Source: Streptomyces sp. SKN60 (GTDB taxonomy: Bacteria; Actinomycetota; Actinomycetes; Streptomycetales; Streptomycetaceae). From it: a DNA stretch of 64,000 nucleotides. Below the pieces are notes generated by a model. The model had not been told where the DNA came from. It ran no database searches and worked only from the letters and a program-made list of their open reading frames with translations. A program made the translations under genes and the position numbers. The stretch covers positions 248,001 through 312,000 of the forward strand of contig NZ_JAHTMW010000003.1 of the NCBI RefSeq assembly GCF_026236535.1, given 5' to 3'. Positions 50,158 through 58,444 of the stretch are shown in pieces (the stretch's first letter is position 1; each line of letters opens with the position of its first letter).

Positions 50158-51983
50158 GCTGTCTCTCCTTCGTCATGTACGGCGGGTGCTCCGGAGGAGA
50201 CCCAGAAGCGGATGGACTCCGCGAGCACCACGAGACCCACGGCGACCGCGAGTGCGGTGAGGGCCCGGGTGAAGTCGTCGCCGCGGTCCGCGAGGAGTGC
50301 GGCGAGCGCGGCCACCACGAGCGTGCGTCCCTCGTGGCCGCCGACGGTGCGCACCAGCCAGGCGGGCGGCGCGCCGGTGCCGCCGCGAATGCGGTACACC
50401 GTGTCGTAGTGATGGTAGGCGACCGCCGCGACCAGCCCGAACGCCGCGGGAAGGGCCTGAGCGGCGTCCGCCTGGGCGGCGAGGCCGAGCACGGTGCCGT
50501 ACTCGGCGGCGCGGAAGACCGGGGGGACGAGCCAGTCGAGCGCGCCCTTGAGGGGGGCGGCGACGGCCTGCCCGGCCCAGAAGGCGTACGCGACGGCGGC
50601 GCCCACCGTGGCCCAGCCGGGGCCGGTCACGGCGGCGCAGACCAGGACGCAGGCCGCGCCGAGCAGCGCGAACAGCGGAGCGACGAGGCCCCGGGCCCGG
50701 CCGCGGCGGAACATCCGGGCGACGCCCGAGGCGAGCGGCCCGGAGTCGGCGAGGTCGGCGAGGGCCTGGGCGGCCCGGTCGGTGCGCGTGGCCTTGCGGG
50801 TCACGGAACGCAGCACCCGGCCGGCCGTGGTGTAGCAGGCGCCGAAGGCGCAGCCGATGATCAGCGCCCAGAAGACGATCCGGGGGCTGGTGACGGCGGT
50901 GAGGACGGCGATCATCGCCCAGCGCTCGCCGATCGGCAGGATGATCATGCGCCGGGCCCAGACCGTCCAGCCGGCGCTGTCGAGCCGGGTGGAGAGGGCG
51001 GCGGTGGGGCTGGTGTTGGCGGTGGCGTCGTGGTTGGCCTCGTTGAAGGAGAAGTCCACGACGTGCCGGCAGGTCATGAGGACCATGGCGCCGAGCGCGA
51101 GCGCCCAGACGTCGTCGCCGTTGCGGGCCGCGCCGAGCGCGAGGCCGGCGTAGAAGGCGTACTCCTTGGCGCGGTCGAAGGTGGCGTCGAGCCAGGCGCC
51201 CATCGTCGAGTACTGCAGGGAGTAGCGGGCGAGCTGCCCGTCGGTGCAGTCGAGGACGAAGGAGACCAGGAGCAGCACGCCGGCCGCGACGTATCCGGCG
51301 CGGTCGCCGGTGGCGGCGCAGCCGGCCGCGAGCAGCGCGGTGAGCAGGGAGGCGGTGGTGACCTGGTTGGGGGTCAGACCGCGGCGCGCGCACCAGCGGG
51401 CGATGTAGCGCGAGTACGGGCTGATGAAGAAGGTGGTGAAGAAGCCGTCGTGGGCCTTGACGGCCGACTTCAGGCGTACGGCTTCGTCGTCGACGGCCTC
51501 GACGGCGGCCCGCGCCTCGTGGCGGGCCTCCGGTCCGTCGGGCACGGTGGCGACGAGGGTGCCGAACGCCGGCCGGTGCACGGCCACGCCGTCGGCGTCG
51601 AGCGCGTCGGCGAGGGTGTCGGGCAGGCTGACGGCGAGCGCCTGGTCGCCGCCGGCGGCGGGCCCGGCGGGCGCGGCACCGGGGCCCGTCTCCCGGTCGA
51701 GGGCGCGGGCCAGGGCCTGGCGGGCCTCGGGCTGCGCGGTGAGCGCGCCGGGCGCGGCGGCGGCCGGGAAGCGGGGGTCGGTCAGCGCGAGCCGCAGCGC
51801 GTGGAGGTGCCCGACGAAGCGGGGGTCCACGAGGGCGACGCGCTGTCCGGCGGGGACACGGGCCAGCAGGGCGCCGGTCTCGTGGGGGCCGGACGCGGTC
51901 TCGACGGTGAAGCCGAGGGACCGCAGATCGGCGTCGAGCGACGATCCGGGTACCGGCGGACCGGTGAGGATGGCGGTCGACAG
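50154..51983 (-). CDS. DUF5941-type protein with CDP-alcohol phosphatidyltransferase domain
   Basis: A 609-aa protein if started at CTG 51983. Residues about 1-190 resemble a Rossmann-like domain of unknown role. Residues about 200-390 are a CDP-alcohol phosphatidyltransferase (DCTDGQLARYSLQYSTMGAWLDATFDRAKE: full metal signature). The C-terminal 200 residues are further membrane helices (DUF5941). No ATG, GTG or TTG is found between the AAGGAG site at about 51994-51999 and a GTG near residue 45, while CTG lies 10 nt from AAGGAG; upstream extension to 52454 looks non-coding. First gene of the envelope operon. Confidence 0.78.
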   Translation of the reverse strand: MSTAILTGPPVPGSSLDADLRSLGFTVETASGPHETGALLARVPAGQRVALVDPRFVGHLHALRLALTDPRFPAAAAPGALTAQPEARQALARALDRETGPGAAPAGPAAGGDQALAVSLPDTLADALDADGVAVHRPAFGTLVATVPDGPEARHEARAAVEAVDDEAVRLKSAVKAHDGFFTTFFISPYSRYIARWCARRGLTPNQVTTASLLTALLAAGCAATGDRAGYVAAGVLLLVSFVLDCTDGQLARYSLQYSTMGAWLDATFDRAKEYAFYAGLALGAARNGDDVWALALGAMVLMTCRHVVDFSFNEANHDATANTSPTAALSTRLDSAGWTVWARRMIILPIGERWAMIAVLTAVTSPRIVFWALIIGCAFGACYTTAGRVLRSVTRKATRTDRAAQALADLADSGPLASGVARMFRRGRARGLVAPLFALLGAACVLVCAAVTGPGWATVGAAVAYAFWAGQAVAAPLKGALDWLVPPVFRAAEYGTVLGLAAQADAAQALPAAFGLVAAVAYHHYDTVYRIRGGTGAPPAWLVRTVGGHEGRTLVVAALAALLADRGDDFTRALTALAVAVGLVVLAESIRFWVSSGAPAVHDEGETA

Positions 51984-52398
51984 GGCGAACTCACTCCTTG
52001 GAGCTGGCGGACGGGCCGGCGGGGCCCCGGCACGGCTGCGGACGCGGCGAGGCGGCCCGGCACCGGCGGCGGCACGTCGGCTGAGGCTATCGGATGACGG
52101 AAGCACGAGTTCACCGAGGTTTCGCGGGACGGTCTCCCCCGTGCCGCCCCGTGTCCGCGCGGGTACGCCAGGTGCCGGAGAGATCATCATGGGCGATCCC
52201 CCGTCCGGGCGACAAACCGCGATCGCGCTCCCTCCTGGGGGTGGTTTCGGCCACTCCCTGTCCGGTTCGCATAACCGCAGGTCAGAGCATATGACAACGG
52301 TGTTCAGTACCGTGTTGCAGATACCCCCCTCCCGTAGTTCACTGGCGAATCGAAGACACCACCGAGCACGTAGCCGACACGACCCGGGAGGCCTTGTC
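51984..52398. other. Divergent control region between envelope operon and zitB
   Basis: 415 nt without a convincing gene. It holds the Zur box at 52292-52306, nearer zitB, and an AAGGAG ribosome site for the minus-strand gene. Confidence 0.5.
52292..52306 (+). promoter_or_regulatory. Zur box upstream of zitB
   Basis: TGACAAC-G-GTGTTCA has the 7-1-7 layout of the Zur box (ideal TGAAAAT-N-ATTTTCA), 93 nt before ATG 52399. In S. coelicolor, Zur is known to activate, not repress, the zitB exporter when zinc is high. Confidence 0.7.
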
Positions 52399-53340
52399 AT
52401 GGGGGCTGGACACGACCACGGACACAGCCACGGCGGACCGCCGCCGACCGGCACCGCGGCCCTGGCCTACAGGAACCGACTGCGGATCGCACTCGGCATC
52501 ACGCTCTCCGTGATGGTGGTGGAGATCGTCGGCGGCATGGTCGCCGACTCGCTCGCGCTGATCGCGGATGCGGCGCACATGGCGACCGACGCCCTCGGCC
52601 TCGGGATGGCGCTGCTCGCCATCCACTTCGCCAACCGGCCGCCCACCGGAAACCGCACCTTCGGCTTCGCGCGGGCCGAGATCCTCGCCGCGCTCGCCAA
52701 CTGTCTGCTCCTGCTCGGCGTCGGCGGATACGTCCTCTACGAGGCGATCCAGCGGTTCATCGAGCCGGCCGACACCCGCGGCGGACTGGCCATCGCCTTC
52801 GCCGTGGTCGGCCTGGTGGCCAACATCGTCTCCCTGTCGCTGCTGATGCGCGGCCAGCAGGACAGCCTGAACGTGCGCGGCGCCTATCTGGAGGTGCTCG
52901 CGGACGCGCTCGGCTCGGTGACGGTGATCGTGGCCGCTGGCATCATCCTGCTCACCGGCTGGCAGTACGCGGACCCGATCGCCTCGATCGTGATCGGCCT
53001 GATGATCGTGCCCCGCACGGTCAAGCTGCTGCGGGAGACCCTGGACGTGCTCCTGGAGTCCGCCCCCAAGGGCGTCGACATGGCGGAGGTACGGGCGCAC
53101 ATCCTGGCGCTGCCGGGCGTCGAGGACGTGCACGACCTGCACGCCTGGACGATCACCTCGGGGATGCCGGTGCTCTCGGCGCACGTGGTCGTCAGCCAGG
53201 ACACCCTGGACGCGATCGGGCACGAGAAGCTGCTGCACGATCTGCAGGGCTGCCTGGGCTCGCACTTCGACGTCGAGCACTGCACCTTCCAGCTGGAGCC
53301 GGCCGGTCATGCCGAGCACGAGGCCAGGCTCTGCCTGTGA
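52399..53340 (+). CDS. zitB: Zinc exporter ZitB (cation diffusion facilitator)
   Basis: A 313-aa CDF transporter: His-rich N-terminus (HDHGHSHGG), six helices, metal site DSLALIADAAHMATDALGL (HxxxD in TM2) and VRGAYLEVLADALGSV (HxxxD-like, with Leu/Asp in TM5), and a C-terminal cytoplasmic domain with EDVHDLHAWTITSG. It exports Zn2+ in exchange for protons. GGGAGG precedes the ATG. Zur box upstream and position next to idi match the S. coelicolor SCO6751 locus. Confidence 0.92.
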   Translation: MGAGHDHGHSHGGPPPTGTAALAYRNRLRIALGITLSVMVVEIVGGMVADSLALIADAAHMATDALGLGMALLAIHFANRPPTGNRTFGFARAEILAALANCLLLLGVGGYVLYEAIQRFIEPADTRGGLAIAFAVVGLVANIVSLSLLMRGQQDSLNVRGAYLEVLADALGSVTVIVAAGIILLTGWQYADPIASIVIGLMIVPRTVKLLRETLDVLLESAPKGVDMAEVRAHILALPGVEDVHDLHAWTITSGMPVLSAHVVVSQDTLDAIGHEKLLHDLQGCLGSHFDVEHCTFQLEPAGHAEHEARLCL

Positions 53341-53359
53341 GTTGTTGCTAGGCTCATGC

Positions 53360-53372
53360 CGTACGTCGTACG
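53360..53372. promoter_or_regulatory. 13-bp palindrome ahead of the mini-ORF
   Basis: CGTACG-T-CGTACG, between a TAGGCT -10-like hexamer (53349-53354) and the mini-ORF start at 53398. It could be an operator for the downstream genes. Confidence 0.4.
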
Positions 53373-53397
53373 TGTGCGGTGAGAGGAGCTGAGGTTG

Positions 53398-53469
53398 ATG
53401 ACCGTCGCGATGAAGGCTGCCCGCAGCGGCAGCGCCCGGTCGTCCCTCAGCCTCCGGGTCTCCGGCTGA
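53398..53469 (+). CDS. Possible 23-aa leader ORF
   Basis: ATG with GAGGAG/GAGG upstream; a 23-residue product rich in Ser, Arg and Ala. It ends 59 nt before the methyltransferase-acetyltransferase start. No matching family and no clear attenuator hairpin. Confidence 0.4.
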   Translation: MTVAMKAARSGSARSSLSLRVSG

Positions 53470-53528
53470 CCTGACGCCTCACCTCGTCCTGTCGTCGGCC
53501 GGGGCCCTCTCACCAAGGGTTTCCCACG

Positions 53529-54818
53529 TTGTCCGACAACGACTTCAACGACATCAACGACAACACCGTCTCCACCGAGGCGCTGCACGACGCCTTCTTC
53601 GCCCTGCACCACGGTCTGCCGCGGCAGGGCCCCGGCTCCGACGCCACCACCCGCCGACTGCTCGCGCTCGCGGGCCCGCTGCCCGAGCGCCCGCGCGTGC
53701 TCGACCTGGGCTGCGGCCCCGGCCGCTCCGCCCTGCTGCTCGCCGCCGAGGCGGGCGCCGAGGTGACCGCGGTCGATCTGCACGAGCCGTTCCTGGCCGA
53801 ACTGCGGGCGGCGGCCGCCGCCCGCGGGCTCGACGACCGCGTCCGTACCCTCCGCGCCGACATGGGCGCGTCGGCCGAGCTGCCCGACGGGTCCTTCGAC
53901 CTGGTCTGGGCCGAGAGCTCGGTCTTCGCGCTCGGCTTCGACCGGGCGCTCGCCGAGTGGCGCCGGCTGCTCGCGCCCGGCGGCACGCTCGTGCTCACCG
54001 AGTGCGTGTGGACGAGCTCGGAGCCGGCGCCCGAGGCCCGGGCCTTCTGGGAGGAGCACTACCCGCTCCGCAGCGTCACGGCGAACGCGGCGGCGGCCGT
54101 CGCGGCCGGCTACCACGTCCTCGGCACCGTCCCGCAGCCCGAGAGCGACTGGGACGAGTACTACGGTCCGCTCGCGCATCACGCCGACACGGCGGACACC
54201 TCCGTGCCGGGCATGGCCGAGGCCGTCGCCGCGGCGCGGGCCGAGATCGCGATGCGCCGCGCGCACGGCGGCGACTACGGGTACACCGGCTTCGTGCTCC
54301 GGCCCGCCGACCCGCGCTGGCGGACCCGCGAGGAGACCGCGGCGGACATCCCCCTCGTACGGGCGATCAACGCGGCGGCCTTCCCCACCCCGGAGGAGGC
54401 GGGACTCGTCGACGCCCTGCGCACCGACGGGGACGCCTGGCTGCCCGGCCTCTCGTACGTGGCGGAGGCAGCGGACGGCACGGTCGCCGCGTACGCGCTG
54501 ATCACCCGGTGCCAGGTCGACGGGGTCCCGGCGGCGGCGCTCGCGCCGGTCGCGGTGGCTCCGGAGCACCAGCGGACCGGGGCCGGACAGGCCGTCGTAC
54601 GGGCCGTGCTCGACGCGGCGCGGCTGCGCGGAGAGCGGCTGATTCTGGTCCTCGGCCATCCGGGGTACTACCCGCGGTTCGGGTTCGCACGCGCGTCCGC
54701 GTATGGAATCCGGCCACCCTTCGAGGTCCCGGACGAGGCCATGATGGCGCTCGATGTGGAGGGTTCCGGCGCCGTGGCCAGGGGCACGATCACGTATCCC
54801 GCGGCTTTCGGAGTCTGA
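53529..54818 (+). CDS. Fusion of class I methyltransferase and GNAT acetyltransferase
   Basis: A 429-aa two-domain protein. Residues about 40-250 are a SAM-dependent methyltransferase (VLDLGCGPGRSALLL near residue 57, VTAVDLHEPF, LLAPGGTLVLTE). Residues about 275-429 are a GNAT domain (VAPVAVAPEHQRTGAGQAVV near residue 345 binds acetyl-CoA; GYYPRFGF near the end). TTG start at 53529, 9 nt after AAGGG. The fusion suggests sequential methyl and acetyl transfer to one substrate or to a toxin/antibiotic. Not seen frameshifted. Confidence 0.85.
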   Translation: MSDNDFNDINDNTVSTEALHDAFFALHHGLPRQGPGSDATTRRLLALAGPLPERPRVLDLGCGPGRSALLLAAEAGAEVTAVDLHEPFLAELRAAAAARGLDDRVRTLRADMGASAELPDGSFDLVWAESSVFALGFDRALAEWRRLLAPGGTLVLTECVWTSSEPAPEARAFWEEHYPLRSVTANAAAAVAAGYHVLGTVPQPESDWDEYYGPLAHHADTADTSVPGMAEAVAAARAEIAMRRAHGGDYGYTGFVLRPADPRWRTREETAADIPLVRAINAAAFPTPEEAGLVDALRTDGDAWLPGLSYVAEAADGTVAAYALITRCQVDGVPAAALAPVAVAPEHQRTGAGQAVVRAVLDAARLRGERLILVLGHPGYYPRFGFARASAYGIRPPFEVPDEAMMALDVEGSGAVARGTITYPAAFGV

Positions 54819-54961
54819 CGAGGTCGCCGCTCCCGCCGCACCGGGGTGTACTCCGGTGCGGTGGGAGCGGCCATGTCCGGCCTCCGAAGTACGGACAAGC
54901 CGGTTTTGTACGGCAGACTGAGGTGGCCCGCGAGGGCCAGGACCGAAACCGAAGGATGGGT

Positions 54962-55570
54962 ATGCCGACCACATCAGCCACCGTGGCTCACAACTCGTCG
55001 AACGGCGTACGGCCGACCGAGGCCGAGGCGCCGATCATGCTCGAACTGGTCGACGAGAACGGCGTCACGATCGGCACGGCGGAGAAGCACTCCGCGCACC
55101 AGGCGCCGGGGCAGCTGCACCGCGCGTTCTCGGTCTTCCTCTTCGACGAGGAGGGCCGGCTGCTGCTGCAGCGGCGCGCGCTCGGCAAGTACCACTCCCC
55201 CGGCGTGTGGTCCAACACCTGCTGCGGCCACCCCTACCCGGGCGAGGCCCCGTTCGCGGCGGCCGCCCGGCGCACCTTCGAGGAGCTGGGCGTCTCGCCC
55301 TCGCTGCTCGCGGCGGCCGGCACGGTCCGCTACAACCACCCGGACCCGGCCTCGGGCCTGGTGGAGCAGGAGTTCAACCACCTCTTCGTCGGCCTGGTGC
55401 AGTCGGGGCCGCGGCCGGACCCGGAGGAGGTCGAGGAGACCGCCTTCGTGACCGCCGCCGAGCTGGCCGAGCGGCACAAGGCCGCGCCGTTCTCCGCCTG
55501 GTTCATGACGGTGCTCGACGCGGCGCGGCCGGCGATCAGGGAGCTGACGGGTCAGGCCGGGGGCTGGTGA
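54962..55570 (+). CDS. idi: Isopentenyl-diphosphate isomerase, type 1
   Basis: A 202-aa Nudix-fold isomerase. SNTCCGHPYPGE supplies the catalytic Cys, FEELG the Nudix Glu pair, and PDPEEVEETAF the second acidic site. It interconverts IPP and DMAPP, feeding prenyl synthesis such as the hopanoid locus 11 kb away. AAGGA precedes the ATG. Its 3' end overlaps the opposing HATPase gene by 35 nt. Confidence 0.95.
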   Translation: MPTTSATVAHNSSNGVRPTEAEAPIMLELVDENGVTIGTAEKHSAHQAPGQLHRAFSVFLFDEEGRLLLQRRALGKYHSPGVWSNTCCGHPYPGEAPFAAAARRTFEELGVSPSLLAAAGTVRYNHPDPASGLVEQEFNHLFVGLVQSGPRPDPEEVEETAFVTAAELAERHKAAPFSAWFMTVLDAARPAIRELTGQAGGW

Positions 55571-56141
55571 CCACGGCCTGGGTCTGAGGCTGGGGCTGGG
55601 TCTGGACCGTCGGAACCGGGGTCTGGACCTGGCCCTGAACCTGGACCTGGGCGGCCTGGGCCAGGGGGCCGACCGGGGCCTGACCCGGCACGAACGGGTT
55701 GAGCGGCAGCGCCGCCCAGATGATCTTGCCGCCGCTCGCGGTGTGCTCGACGTCGCAGGCGCCGCCGGCCTCGCGGGCGATCTCCCGGACGAGGAGCAGC
55801 CCGCGGCCGCCGGTCTGGCCCCAGTCGGCCTCCAGGGCCTTGGGGCGGTAGGGGTGGTTGTCCTCGACGGACACCCGGACCCACTCCGCCCCGATGGCCA
55901 CCTCGACCGCTATCTCCGGGGAGAGCAGCGCGGCGTGCTTCACCGCGTTGGTGACCAGTTCGGAGACGATGAGGAGCAGTCCCTGCACGGTGTCGTCGTG
56001 CACCGGGACGCTCTGCCGGACCAACAGGTCGCGGACGGCGTGCCGGGCCTGCGGCACGGACACGTCGACCGCGGGAGCGGTGAAGCGCCAGACCCCTTCG
56101 TAGGACGGTGGCCGGGCGGGGACGCTCCCGCGGCTCTCCAT
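55536..56141 (-). CDS. Anti-sigma-type ATP-binding regulator with repetitive tail
   Basis: A 201-aa HATPase: SELVTNAVKHAAL (N-box) and VEDNHPYRPK (G1) near residues 70-110, then GGRGLLLVREIA. The last 40 residues form a Gln/Pro/Val-rich repeat tail. ATG 56141 with GGGAG upstream. Likely one of the RsbW-like kinases that bind sigma or anti-sigma partners; target unknown. The C-terminus is encoded antisense to the end of idi. Confidence 0.8.
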   Translation of the reverse strand: MESRGSVPARPPSYEGVWRFTAPAVDVSVPQARHAVRDLLVRQSVPVHDDTVQGLLLIVSELVTNAVKHAALLSPEIAVEVAIGAEWVRVSVEDNHPYRPKALEADWGQTGGRGLLLVREIAREAGGACDVEHTASGGKIIWAALPLNPFVPGQAPVGPLAQAAQVQVQGQVQTPVPTVQTQPQPQTQAVVTSPRPDPSAP

Positions 56142-56283
56142 AGTCCGGCTCCCGCCCTCGTGCTCGATTGTCGCCACGGGTCGAGTCTTGGGAATCCGGC
56201 ACCGCACCTCGGGATACTGACCAGAAGTCGACAGATATCGACCGGTTCCTGATCGGGTGAGTATGCCAACGTCAGTTGTTCGA

Positions 56284-56976
56284 CTATTCCTGATCCCCTG
56301 CTGACGCCTTCGTCGTCGGCGCCGTTGGTGTGACCATACTGACGATACGGCGTCCCCCGACACCCATCGCGATCAGGCCGAGGCCGTCGAAGAGCAGCGC
56401 GAGCGAGAAGAACACCCCGAGCACGTAACGGCTGCTGTCGGGCCAGTCGAAGAGCACCAGGAGGCCGAGCAGCAGCCCGAAGGCGCCCTGCAGCAGGGTC
56501 CAGCCGAACTGCGGCCCGCGCACCACCACGCTGCCCACGAGCCGGAACAGACCGCCGGTCAGGAAGAGCAGGGCGGCGAACATGGTCAGCGCCTCGGCCG
56601 AGCCCTCCGGATGCCGGATCACCACCACGCCGGCGGCGATGTTCAGCGCCGCGACCACCGCCGCGAGCCAGAAGGAGCCGGTCCCGCGCGACGCGATCGC
56701 GTGCAGCAGACCGACCACGCCGCCGATGAGCAGCAGCCAGCCGAACAGCAGCATCGAGGTGAGGGTGGCCGCCCAGGTGTAGATCAGACCGACGATCCCG
56801 CCGATGACGAGCAGCACCCCGAGCGCGGCGAGCCACCCGAAGCTGCGGCGGAGCCGCTTCCCCTCACGGGCCAGGTCCTCCATGGGCCGGTCCCCCGTGA
56901 GGTGGCCCTCGGTGGGCCGGTCGTCCGTGGGCCGGTCCTCCGCGGGCTGCGGGTCGGGGGTGTCCTCGCGGGCCAT
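56284..56976 (-). CDS. HdeD-family (DUF308) membrane protein
   Basis: A 230-aa protein: acidic N-terminus with near-repeats DRPTDDRPTEG (residues 1-35), then six helices in three DUF308 pairs (LLVIGGIVGLIYTWAA, LLIGGVVGLLHAIA, LLFLTGGLFRLV). Related E. coli HdeD is an acid-resistance membrane protein. GAGGAG before ATG. It is divergent from the enoyl-CoA hydratase gene, 65 nt away. Confidence 0.88.
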   Translation of the reverse strand: MAREDTPDPQPAEDRPTDDRPTEGHLTGDRPMEDLAREGKRLRRSFGWLAALGVLLVIGGIVGLIYTWAATLTSMLLFGWLLLIGGVVGLLHAIASRGTGSFWLAAVVAALNIAAGVVVIRHPEGSAEALTMFAALLFLTGGLFRLVGSVVVRGPQFGWTLLQGAFGLLLGLLVLFDWPDSSRYVLGVFFSLALLFDGLGLIAMGVGGRRIVSMVTPTAPTTKASAGDQE

Positions 56977-57041
56977 GGGCGTCTCCTCCTCGCACCCCCT
57001 TCTTGATCGTACGTAGCGGGTCCCCGGATAGCATCCGGCGC

Positions 57042-57785
57042 ATGGAGCCGCAGCTGACCGTGAACGTCGTGGACGAGGTCGCCACCCTCGTCATCGCCAA
57101 CCCCGCCAAGCGCAACGCGATGACGGCGGACATGTGGCGGTCCCTGCCCGGGCTGCTCGCCCCGCTCGCCGCCGACCCGGCGGTGCGCGCGCTCGTGCTC
57201 ACCGGCGCGGGCGACACCTTCTGCGCCGGGGCCGACATCTCGGCGCTGCGCGAACCGGGTGACGAGCAGCAGTCCCTCGCCGTCCGCGCCGAGGCGGCGC
57301 TCGCCGCCTTCCCGAAGCCGACCCTGGCCGCCGTGCGCGGCTACTGCGTGGGCGGCGGCAGCCAGCTCGCCGCCGCCTGCGACCTGCGGTTCGCCGAGGA
57401 GGGCGCGCGCTTCGGGGTCACCCCGGCGAAGCTCGGCATCGTCTACCCCGCCTCCTCCACCCGGCGGCTGGCCGCCCTGGTCGGGCCCGCGGCCGCCAAG
57501 TACCTGCTGTTCTCCGGCGAGTTGATCGACACCGAGCGGGCGCTGCGCACCGGCCTGGTGGACGAGGTCCACCCGGTGGGCGAACTCGACAAGCGGGTCG
57601 CCGAGTTCACCCGTACCCTCGTCTCCCGCTCGCTGCTCACCCAGTCCGCCGCCAAGGAGTTCGCCGACGGCCGGACCGGCCGCGACGAGCACTGGGCGGA
57701 CCAGGCGCGCGGCAGCGGCGACACCGCGGAGGGGGTCGCCGCCTTCCTGGAGCGGCGCGCGCCCCGGTTCACGTACGGGCGCTGA
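57042..57785 (+). CDS. Enoyl-CoA hydratase/isomerase-family protein
   Basis: A 247-aa crotonase-fold protein: NPAKRNAMTADMW, GAGDTFCAGADISALR (oxyanion hole), GYCVGGGSQLAAACDLRFA, and LGIVYPASSTRRL. The Glu usually found in the GGG-x-EL region is replaced by SQL, and the other catalytic Glu is not obvious, so hydratase activity is uncertain. Start ATG 57042 has no ribosome site, with TAGCAT 7 nt upstream, suggesting a leaderless message. Confidence 0.85.
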   Translation: MEPQLTVNVVDEVATLVIANPAKRNAMTADMWRSLPGLLAPLAADPAVRALVLTGAGDTFCAGADISALREPGDEQQSLAVRAEAALAAFPKPTLAAVRGYCVGGGSQLAAACDLRFAEEGARFGVTPAKLGIVYPASSTRRLAALVGPAAAKYLLFSGELIDTERALRTGLVDEVHPVGELDKRVAEFTRTLVSRSLLTQSAAKEFADGRTGRDEHWADQARGSGDTAEGVAAFLERRAPRFTYGR

Positions 57786-57793
57786 GCCGGCCG

Positions 57794-58429
57794 CTAGCCG
57801 AGTTCGTCCGTGGAACGGCCGCGCCACTGGGCGACGATCTCGGCCGGGGCCTTCTCGGGCGAGCCCGCGTCGTACGGCGGCTGCGGGTCGTACTCGGTGA
57901 GCAGCTGGATCGTCTGCGCGGTCGCGTCGCCGCCGATCCGGCCGAGGAGGTGGAGCGCCATGTCGATGCCGGACGAGACGCCGGCGGCCGTCACGTACTT
58001 GCCGTCGAAGACGACGCGCTCGCCGGTGGGTTCGGCGCCGAGCGCGCTCAGCTCCTCGTACGCGAGCCAGTGGGTGGTGGCGCGCCGGCCGGTGAGCAGT
58101 CCGGCCGCGCCGAGCAGCAGCGAGCCGGTGCACACGGAGGTGGTCCAGGTGCTGGTCTCGTCGGCGGCGCGCAGCCAGGCCCGTATCTCCGGGTCGTCCT
58201 TGGCGGTGCGGGCGTCCGGGCCGCCGGGGACGAGCACGATGTCCGGGCGCGGGACCTCGGCGAGGGTCTTGTCGGCGACCAGGGCGAGGCTGCCCTGGTC
58301 GTTGCGGACCGGTCCGGCCTCCTTGGCCACGAAGACGGTCTCGGCGCCGGGGAGGCGGGCGAGGAGCTCGTACGCGCCGACGGCGTCGAGCGTGGTGAAC
58401 CCCGGGTAGAGCAGGACGGCGATCTGCAT
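57794..58429 (-). CDS. DJ-1/PfpI-family protein (isonitrile hydratase-like)
   Basis: A 211-aa protein. TSVCTGSLLLGAAGLL carries the nucleophilic Cys elbow near residue 98, and LVPGGPDARTA precedes it; THWLAYEEL follows. These match InhA-like isonitrile hydratases and GlxA N-domains. The upstream gene on the same strand (16 nt away) is a GlxA-type regulator with a similar domain, so the two are probably co-transcribed. Confidence 0.9.
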   Translation of the reverse strand: MQIAVLLYPGFTTLDAVGAYELLARLPGAETVFVAKEAGPVRNDQGSLALVADKTLAEVPRPDIVLVPGGPDARTAKDDPEIRAWLRAADETSTWTTSVCTGSLLLGAAGLLTGRRATTHWLAYEELSALGAEPTGERVVFDGKYVTAAGVSSGIDMALHLLGRIGGDATAQTIQLLTEYDPQPPYDAGSPEKAPAEIVAQWRGRSTDELG

Positions 58430-58444
58430 GCTGTGCGCTTCCTT

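Noticed and set aside
57003..57034. TTGATC-20 nt-TAGCAT as a promoter for the enoyl-CoA hydratase gene
   Set aside because: The spacing is too long for confidence; only the -10-like hexamer near a leaderless start is noted.
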